A stretch of DNA of 64,000 nt, from contig NZ_JBGUAX010000002.1 of assembly GCF_041821065.1 (NCBI RefSeq), positions 124,001 to 188,000 of the forward strand. Reading direction: 5' to 3'. Shown here piece by piece: positions 59,077-64,000 of the stretch. The translations under genes were made by a program, and so were the position numbers. The stretch comes from Egicoccus sp. AB-alg2 (GTDB taxonomy: Bacteria > Actinomycetota > Nitriliruptoria > Nitriliruptorales > Nitriliruptoraceae). Each line of letters opens with the position of its first letter. Position 1 is the stretch's first letter. The notes under the pieces are model-generated. The model was not told where the DNA came from and made no database searches. It saw nothing but the letters and a program-made list of their open reading frames with translations.

Positions 59077-60449
59077 GGGCGCGCGCCTCCGGGCTCCGCG
59101 GGGGGTGGCCCGGCGATCGCGGGATGCCGCTGGTCGGCTTCCAGGGCCTCCAGCTCGGCCAGGGACGGCAGTTCGACGCCGGCCGCACGGGCCCACCCGT
59201 CGAGGTAACGGATCCGCTCGGCCACGGTGGGGTGGGTGCCGTAGAGCACGCGCGTCCAGGCCGGCGGCTGCGGTGCCGACAGGTCGCGGACGGTGAAGAC
59301 GCGGGTCGTCGCGAGCAGGGTGGTGGGATCGCGGGTCAGCTCGACGGCACGTGCGTCGGCGGCGGCCTCGGCCCGTCGGCTGACCGCGTTGCCGATGGGG
59401 GTGCCGACCAGTTCCAGCACCGCGGTGGCGGCCAGGACGACCGCGATCATGCGCGGGTCGCCCGCACCACGGGCATTCATCGCCCCGCGTAGGCCGGGTC
59501 GGGCCAACACCCAGCGCAGCGTCAGGCCGCCGGCCAGCAGCGCGGCCGCGGACAGGGCGACGCCGCGCAGCAGGTCGGCGTGCTCCTGGTGGGCCAGCTC
59601 GTGGGCGACGACGCTGGCGATCTGCTCCGGGGGCAGCTCGAGGAGGTTGTCGTAGACGACCACCCGCTCGGTCGGTCCGAGCCCGGTCACGAGCGCGTTG
59701 ACCCGGGTCGTCCGCAGGCTGGCGGCACCGACGCGCAGGTCGACGTCGGGGTCCCCGGCCCGCGCGAGGACATCCTCGACGGCCGCGCGTGCCGGTCCGG
59801 CCGGCATCGGCGAGGTGGGCAGGAACAGTGGCTGTACGACCAGCGGGTGCAGCAACACGAACCCGGCGGCCAGGAAGGTGCCGGCCACCGTCACGCGGTA
59901 CGGCCACGACGTCGGCCACCGGCGCACGGCGGCGAGCAGCAGCGCCGCGAGCACCGCCACCGCCAGCCACCGCCCTCCCGCCCGCAGCAGCCAGTCACCG
60001 AACCAGCCGGCGACCGAGCGGGTACGGAAGCCCCAGCGGCCGTCGTGGACGATGCCGACGAAGATCGCCAGCGGCAGCAGCGTGAGCGAGGTGAGCACGC
60101 TGATGCGCAGCGCGATCAGTGCCGCCCGCAGGGGCGCGTTGCCGGCCCCGCGGGCCCAACGGTCGACGTGGCGTCGGCCCCAGCGGGTCACGACGAAGAC
60201 CGACGGGACGAGGACGCCGAGCGCGGTGGCCAGTCCCGCCACGACGTAGCGCGGCGTGCGGTACTCGCGGACGGCGTCGAGCACCTCGACGGAGAACCGG
60301 GCGAGCCCACCGTCCGTGGCCGGGACAGGTGGCGCGAGCGGGCGCCATACCGAGGCCACGATCCCGGCGACCGCCAGCACGACGGCCACCCAGGCCCACA
60401 CCCCGGCACGGTCGCGGCGGCCACCCACGTGGAGGGCTCCGCGCCTCAT
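59073..60449 (-). CDS. M48-family metallopeptidase (Ste24-like)
   Basis: 458 residues from the ATG at 60449, which has GGAGG 7 nt upstream; an ATG at 60479 would overlap the previous stop instead. Five or six hydrophobic helices in the first 250 residues are followed by VVAHELAHQEHADLLRG, the HExxH zinc site (about 281-285), two more helices and the third ligand in SRRAEAAADARAVELTRD. It is a membrane zinc protease with the active site facing the cytoplasm, of the CAAX-protease family. Bacterial members handle misfolded or surplus membrane proteins. It is coupled to the GT4 gene. Confidence 0.92.
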   Translation of the reverse strand: MRRGALHVGGRRDRAGVWAWVAVVLAVAGIVASVWRPLAPPVPATDGGLARFSVEVLDAVREYRTPRYVVAGLATALGVLVPSVFVVTRWGRRHVDRWARGAGNAPLRAALIALRISVLTSLTLLPLAIFVGIVHDGRWGFRTRSVAGWFGDWLLRAGGRWLAVAVLAALLLAAVRRWPTSWPYRVTVAGTFLAAGFVLLHPLVVQPLFLPTSPMPAGPARAAVEDVLARAGDPDVDLRVGAASLRTTRVNALVTGLGPTERVVVYDNLLELPPEQIASVVAHELAHQEHADLLRGVALSAAALLAGGLTLRWVLARPGLRGAMNARGAGDPRMIAVVLAATAVLELVGTPIGNAVSRRAEAAADARAVELTRDPTTLLATTRVFTVRDLSAPQPPAWTRVLYGTHPTVAERIRYLDGWARAAGVELPSLAELEALEADQRHPAIAGPPPAEPGGARP

Positions 60450-60475
60450 CTGCACCCCTCCGGGGAGCCTCGCGG

Positions 60476-61690
60476 TCATCCGAGTGCCCACAGGAACTCG
60501 CGCGTGCCCGCCACGTCCGCTCCGGACATGCGCACCCGTGCCTGCAGTTCGCGGTCGTCGGTCACCACCAGCACCGGCTCGTCGGTGCCCTCGACGCTGA
60601 GCACCAACTCGTCGTCGGCGGTGACGCCCTCCGGGGTGAAACGCACCTCGACCTCCCGGCTCGCCAGCGCGGGACGGGCACGGCTCGCGCGCTCGCCGTC
60701 GAAGATCGCGACCGGCCGGATGCGGCGCTGCAGCGCCGCCGTGGCCAGCAGTTGGACCAGCCAGGCACGCTGGGTCTCCAGGTCGAGGTGGTCGCGGTGC
60801 TGGCGGGTCAGGTTGTAGCCGTCGACCAGGACGAGCCGGCCAGGGTGCAGCAGCAGCGCCACGGCCTCGGCGGTGCCGGAGCGCACGCCCTCGGGCAGGC
60901 GGCTGGGCCGCCCCGGCACCACCCGCGGCGGCCGGTCGCGTCGTTGCCGCTCACGGCGTCGCTGTGAGTCGCGTGCCTCGGCCACCTGGGCTCGGCGCCG
61001 TTCGTCCGCGCGGCGGCGCTCGGCCCGCCGTTCCTCGTCTGCACGGCGCAGCGCGGCGAGTTCCTCGCGCAGCCGCGCCTGGGCGGACTCACCTCGCCGG
61101 CGCTCGCGTGCCACCGCCGCCTCCCGTGCAGCCTCCGCCGCGGTGAGCTCCTCCTGCGCGGCGGCCAGTCGCGTCCGCGCGTCGGCGAGTGCCGCCTCGG
61201 CGGTCGCCGCGGCCTCCTCGGCCCGCTTCGCACGCACCTCGGCCGCGTCGAGGCGGCGCCGCAGCGCGTCGCGTTCGTCCCGGGCCTCGCGGAGCCGCTC
61301 CCGGGCCCGCTCGAGGGCGCGGCGGTCGGTGGCCGGCGGCGGAGGCGCCGGTGCCGGTGCCGGTGGAGCCGGTGGCGGCGCCGTCGTGAGCGCTCGGGTC
61401 CACGTGTCGAGGAGGCCCTCGTCGACCAGCCGGCGGTGCAGCGCCCGCCACGCGGGCCCGTCGTCGGCGAGCAACGTGCACAGGTCGCGGCGTACCCGCC
61501 CGCCGGCGAGTCGACCGGTCGGGGCGGACCGCAGCCGCCGCAGGACGGGGCTGGCCGCCGCCTCGTCGACGTCGTGCAGGGCGGCTCGGATGCTCGGCAG
61601 CAACGACGCCCACACGTCGGCCGGCAGGTCGAGCAGCGCCGACGCGGCGGGCGGCGGCGGGACCTCGGTCGCGGCGTCGTCGGTGGGCAC
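60476..61690 (-). CDS. NYN/PIN-like ribonuclease with long coiled coil
   Basis: 404 residues from a GTG at 61690 that shares a base with the previous stop. Residues about 10-115 are helical; 120-235 form an Ala/Arg/Glu-rich coiled coil (RRLDAAEVRAKRAEEAAATA is typical); a basic linker follows; the NYN domain occupies the last 150 residues, starting LVLVDGYNLTRQH (first Asp) and continuing VAIFDGE, ADDELVLSV and VVTDDRELQARV with the remaining acids. It is likely an RNA-cleaving enzyme of the YacP/NYN type. Conserved in actinobacteria, target unknown. Confidence 0.88.
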   Translation of the reverse strand: MPTDDAATEVPPPPAASALLDLPADVWASLLPSIRAALHDVDEAAASPVLRRLRSAPTGRLAGGRVRRDLCTLLADDGPAWRALHRRLVDEGLLDTWTRALTTAPPPAPPAPAPAPPPPATDRRALERARERLREARDERDALRRRLDAAEVRAKRAEEAAATAEAALADARTRLAAAQEELTAAEAAREAAVARERRRGESAQARLREELAALRRADEERRAERRRADERRRAQVAEARDSQRRRERQRRDRPPRVVPGRPSRLPEGVRSGTAEAVALLLHPGRLVLVDGYNLTRQHRDHLDLETQRAWLVQLLATAALQRRIRPVAIFDGERASRARPALASREVEVRFTPEGVTADDELVLSVEGTDEPVLVVTDDRELQARVRMSGADVAGTREFLWALG

Positions 61691-61935
61691 TAGGCGCCGG
61701 CCGGAGCCGACTCCACGTGCACCGCGTCGGCCCGTCCGCACCAGCGGCAGGTCACCGACTCGATCGTCTGCTCGAGGATCTCCTCCTCCTCGACGCGTCG
61801 GTCACCGCCGAGGTCGAAGTGGTGGAAGCGACGGGTCCGGGTGGTGGCCACCACGTCGAAGCGGGTGACGTTGCCGCAGCCGTCGCAGCGGAAGCGCCCG
61901 CCGGCCTCCAGGCCCCGGGCGAGATCGTCGGTCAC
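61690..61935 (-). CDS. Small zinc-ribbon protein
   Basis: 81 residues from a GTG at 61935, because AAGGAG stands 6 nt upstream; the GTG five codons earlier is itself part of that binding site. Two CxxC pairs (RCDGCGNVTRFDV and VTCRWCGRADAV) are about 48 residues apart and should hold one zinc ion. The middle is acidic (RRVEEEEILEQT). No further identity. It lies between DUF309 and NYN genes with tight spacing and a stop-start overlap (TAGTG). Confidence 0.78.
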   Translation of the reverse strand: MTDDLARGLEAGGRFRCDGCGNVTRFDVVATTRTRRFHHFDLGGDRRVEEEEILEQTIESVTCRWCGRADAVHVESAPAGA

Positions 61936-61953
61936 GGACGGCTCCTTCACGGC

Positions 61954-62556
61954 TCAGGCGTCGCGGCGGCGCGGTTCGCGGGCACGGCCCGCCGCGAGCC
62001 ACACCGGCTCGTCGGGGATGGGGGTGGGCGCGGTCGGCGGCTCGAGCGCCGCGGGGTCCGGCGTGAACCAGGGCCCGTCGTCCATCGCCGGGAACCGCGG
62101 GAAGCCGACCTCGATGACCGCGCCGGCGTCCTCGAGCGCGGCGACGGCGCCGGTGCAGGCCACGCGGAGCTGTTCCACGTCGACGCCGCGGTGCACGTCC
62201 GGGTAGGGGTCGAGGCGCTCGGCCGCCCGGCGGAACAGCGAGATCGCACCGGACAGGTTGCCCCGCTGCAGGTGCACCCCGGCGACGGCGACCTGGATGA
62301 CCCCCTGCCAGAAGTCGGCATCGGCCTCGGGGGCGGCGTGCCAGACGTGCTCGAGGCATTCGTGGGCCTCGAAGAAGCGCTCGTCGTTCCAGAGCGCCAC
62401 CCCGAGCCGCAACGCCTCCTCCACCGAGGAGGGTTCGTGCTCCTCGGCCAGCGGGACGTCCGTCGTGCCGTAGGGCAGGGGGCGTCCCGTCCGGTCGCGC
62501 GGCCGGGCCTGCTCCGGTCGGCCGTCCTCGCGCCGGTCGCGCTGGTCGTCGCTCAC
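61954..62556 (-). CDS. DUF309 family protein
   Basis: 200 residues from a GTG at 62556. The core motif WNDERFFEAHECLEHVWHAAP, interrupted here as WNDERFFEAHE and LEHVW, and FWQGVIQVAVAGVHLQRGN are the marks of DUF309, a small all-helical family. The N-terminal 45 and C-terminal 50 residues are polar extensions. Function unknown. It leads the group DUF309-zinc ribbon-NYN-M48-GT4, all on one strand, and is divergent from mutM. Confidence 0.88.
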   Translation of the reverse strand: MSDDQRDRREDGRPEQARPRDRTGRPLPYGTTDVPLAEEHEPSSVEEALRLGVALWNDERFFEAHECLEHVWHAAPEADADFWQGVIQVAVAGVHLQRGNLSGAISLFRRAAERLDPYPDVHRGVDVEQLRVACTGAVAALEDAGAVIEVGFPRFPAMDDGPWFTPDPAALEPPTAPTPIPDEPVWLAAGRAREPRRRDA

Positions 62557-62626
62557 GTCGGCGTCCCGTCCTCGTTCGGGTGCGTCGCGAGCGTAACCGG
62601 CCGCACCTCGACGTCCGTCCCACCGA

Positions 62627-62632
62627 TATCGT
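62627..62632 (+). promoter_or_regulatory. Putative -10 box (TATCGT) for leaderless transcription into the mutM repeats
   Basis: TATCGT is followed by 7 nt (ccccgcc) and the ATG of the first repeat at 62640. This is the same arrangement as at 5928, 21712 and 42833. It predicts that the mRNA begins at the first minicistron and that mutM itself lies 152 nt downstream of the 5' end. Confidence 0.5.
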
Positions 62633-62639
62633 CCCCGCC

Positions 62640-62708
62640 ATGCCAGAGCTGCCCGAGGTCGCCTCGTGCTCGGGGCGCGGCAGCTCGGACCCACCCGCCC
62701 GCACGTAG
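62640..62708 (+). other. Minicistron 1 (22 codons) upstream of mutM
   Basis: A complete frame from ATG 62640 to TAG 62706-62708. It begins with the same seven residues as MutM (MPELPEV) and then diverges (ASCSGRG ...). The next ATG follows the stop after 7 nt, close enough for re-initiation. Whether it is translated is unknown. Confidence 0.5.
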
Positions 62709-62715
62709 GTTCGCC

Positions 62716-62784
62716 ATGCCAGAGCTGCCCGAGGTCGCCTCGTGCTCGGGGCGCGGCAGCTCGGACCCACCCGCCCGCACGTAG
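62716..62784 (+). other. Minicistron 2 (22 codons) upstream of mutM
   Basis: Identical to minicistron 1 in sequence, from ATG 62716 to TAG 62782-62784. The mutM ATG at 62792 follows 7 nt after its stop. TAGG in the stop region is the only, weak, ribosome-binding-like sequence before mutM. Confidence 0.5.
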
Positions 62785-62791
62785 GTTCGCC

Positions 62792-63625
62792 ATGCCAGAG
62801 CTGCCCGAGGTCGAGTCGGTGCGCCGGCAGCTCGCGCCGGAGCTGACGGGGCGACGGGTCGTGGACGTGTGGTGGGACGCGCACCCCCACGCCCGGCTGT
62901 CGGACCTGGACCTGCTGACCGGTCGCCGCATCGAGGCGGTGCGGCGGCGCGGGAAGTTCCTGTTGTGCCCGCTGGACCTCGACGAGGACGGCCACGCCTA
63001 CGAGCTGGTGCTGCACCTGGGGATGACGGGCTCGTTCCGGTTCGTGCCGGCGGCGGCGGGCTTCGGCGACCTCACCCACGTGCGGGTGCGCGCCGAGCTG
63101 GACGACGGGCAGGCGCTGCTGTTCCGCGACCCGCGGCGCTTCGGGCGGGCGTCTGTGGTCCCCGCGGGTGACTATGCGCGCGTGGTGCCGACGCTGGCGC
63201 GGTTCGGGCCCGAGCCGCTGTCCGACGAGTTCGACCCGGACGTGTTCGCGGCGGCGTTGGCACGTAGCCGCGCCCCGGTGAAGGCGCTGCTGCTCGACCA
63301 GCGTGTGGTGGCCGGCGTCGGCAACATCTACGCCGACGAGGCGCTGTGGCTCGCGCGCATCCATCCGGCCAGCCGGCGGGTCGGCCGCGAGCGTGCCCGG
63401 CGGCTGCACGCCGCGATCCGCTCGGTGCTGGCCGCCGCGATCGAGCGCGAGGGGACGACCTTCCGCGACTACCAGATGGTCAACGGCGAGTCGGGCCGCA
63501 ACGCCGACTTCCTCATGGCCTACGGGCAGGGCGAGCTGCCGTGCACGCGGTGCGGCACGCCGATGGTCCGCTCGGTCGTCGCCCAGCGAGGCACCACCCA
63601 CTGCCCCACCTGCCAGCGCCGCTGA
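62792..63625 (+). CDS. mutM: Formamidopyrimidine-DNA glycosylase
   Basis: 277 residues; only the third ATG (62792) is in frame with the enzyme. The catalytic N-terminal Pro2 and Glu3 (MPELPEVESVRRQL), K55 (RRRGKFLL), the helix-two-turn-helix VGNIYADEALW and the zinc finger C251/C254/C271/C274 are all present. It removes 8-oxoguanine and formamidopyrimidines and nicks the strand. Its N-terminus must be exact because Pro2 is the nucleophile, which makes the duplicated starts upstream notable. Confidence 0.95.
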   Translation: MPELPEVESVRRQLAPELTGRRVVDVWWDAHPHARLSDLDLLTGRRIEAVRRRGKFLLCPLDLDEDGHAYELVLHLGMTGSFRFVPAAAGFGDLTHVRVRAELDDGQALLFRDPRRFGRASVVPAGDYARVVPTLARFGPEPLSDEFDPDVFAAALARSRAPVKALLLDQRVVAGVGNIYADEALWLARIHPASRRVGRERARRLHAAIRSVLAAAIEREGTTFRDYQMVNGESGRNADFLMAYGQGELPCTRCGTPMVRSVVAQRGTTHCPTCQRR

Positions 63626-63655
63626 GCCACCCCCACGGGGCATCCGGGTGCGAGG

Positions 63656-64000
63656 TCAGGCCCGGAAGCCGCCGGCGACCAGCGCGTGCGCGAAGGCCCG
63701 CGCCTCGGCCTCGTCCTCCACCCGGACGTACAGCGGCGGGATGCTGAAGTACGACAGCATCAACCGCATGATGACCTCGGCCGCTGCGGGCGGGTCGACC
63801 GGCCGCAGCTCGCCGCGCTGAACGCCCGTGCGGAGCAGGTCGGTGAACAGCTCCAGCCCGCGGCGTACGAGCGGCCCACCGTTGGCCGTGATCCGCGGCA
63901 ACAGGATGCCCGGCTCCTCGTCGCGGCCGCGGGTCATGACCGGATGGTTGACGAAGAAGCTGACACCGGCCACGAACGCCGCCTCGATCCGCGAGGGAGC
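63656..64000 (-). CDS. TetR-family regulator, C-terminal part (cut by window end)
   Basis: The frame is open to base 64000, giving at least 114 C-terminal residues; the DNA-binding N-terminus lies outside. The visible part is all-helical and resembles a TetR ligand/dimer domain (ITANGGPLVRRGLELFTDLLRTGVQRGELRP, written as the helices LVRRGLELFTDLLRTGVQ and VDPPAAAEVIMRLMLSYF). The family call is by pattern, with no helix-turn-helix seen. It is convergent with mutM, 30 bp apart. Confidence 0.65.
   Translation of the reverse strand, partial: APSRIEAAFVAGVSFFVNHPVMTRGRDEEPGILLPRITANGGPLVRRGLELFTDLLRTGVQRGELRPVDPPAAAEVIMRLMLSYFSIPPLYVRVEDEAEARAFAHALVAGGFRA

Larger units (their letters stand above)
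62640..62813 (+). repeat. Tandem 76-bp repeat (two copies plus 22 bp) carrying the mutM start
   Basis: Unit 1 (62640-62715) and unit 2 (62716-62791) are identical over 76 bp, and the first 22 bp recur once more at 62792-62813 as the true start of mutM. Because 76 is not a multiple of three, the three ATGs are in three different frames. Each unit holds an inverted repeat GAGCTGCC/GGCAGCTC (62646-62653 with 62679-62686; 62722-62729 with 62755-62762). Each also holds one complete short reading frame ending in TAG 7 nt before the next ATG. Confidence 0.9.

Noticed and set aside
62640-62708. First or second ATG of the repeat as the mutM start
   Set aside because: Both are out of frame with mutM and reach a TAG after 22 codons; only the ATG at 62792 yields the enzyme.
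1-64000. CRISPR arrays, tRNA, rRNA, insertion sequences or prophage
   Set aside because: No regularly spaced repeats, transposase or phage genes were found, and no cloverleaf was recognised by eye; a covariance search would be needed to exclude small RNAs.

Overview
The window is strongly GC-rich bacterial chromosome with dense, overlapping genes (many ATGA/GTGA stop-start overlaps, many GTG and some TTG starts). Gene content and order point to an actinobacterium. From 14.3 to 48.8 kb the order aroE-mltG-ruvX-alaS ... rarA ... aspS-hisS-MBL hydrolase-rel-apt-secF-secD-yajC ... ruvB-ruvA-ruvC-yebC ... pdxT-pdxS ... pimA-patA-pgsA follows the block known in Mycobacterium tuberculosis (about Rv2552c to Rv2612c), with insertions and losses. 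The phosphatidylinositol mannoside genes also fit Actinobacteria. A nitrilase and divergence from familiar genera are compatible with a deep lineage such as Nitriliruptoria, but that placement is inference.

Layout. 1-14.3 kb is accessory: an ABC exporter cut by the left edge, two LuxR-type two-component systems (one kinase carries a second, histidine-less DHp-like segment), two small membrane proteins, a TetR/MFS pair with a clear operator (the MFS gene is frameshifted in a run of six G), a stand-alone TOPRIM protein, an SRPBCC protein, a GNAT, a nitrilase, and a cupin regulator divergent from a thioredoxin-reductase-like enzyme. 14.3-24.1 kb: aroE-mltG-ruvX-alaS-two small proteins-rarA on the minus strand, a lipoprotein, then a DUF2975/XRE/VOC operon with paired operators. 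24.3-48.8 kb is the housekeeping core: tRNA charging (aspS, hisS), stringent response and purine salvage (rel, apt), Sec export (yajC, an HD protein, secD, secF), a K+/H+ antiporter, Holliday junction processing (ruvCAB behind a LexA-type SOS box), yebC, pyridoxal phosphate synthesis (pdxST) and PIM synthesis (pgsA-patA-pimA). 48.9-62.6 kb: msrB, an acyltransferase, a DPP4-like peptidase, a ROK kinase, an ArsA ATPase, a mannosyltransferase-like GT4, an M48 protease and a cluster of NYN, zinc-ribbon and DUF309 proteins. The right end has mutM and a truncated TetR-like gene.

Two sequence-level patterns stand out. First, mutM is preceded by two exact tandem copies of a 76-bp unit. Each begins with the first 22 bp of mutM and holds a complete 22-codon minicistron, ending 7 nt before the next ATG; a putative -10 box sits 7 nt before the first ATG. 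Second, an octamer GCTAGSST recurs upstream of many unrelated genes and is probably the local -10 element, while several genes have TAnnnT 6-7 nt before the start codon, as expected for leaderless mRNAs. Long perfect hairpins lie in the leaders of yajC-HD-secDF and of the PIM operon. No tRNA, rRNA, CRISPR array, insertion sequence or prophage was recognised.
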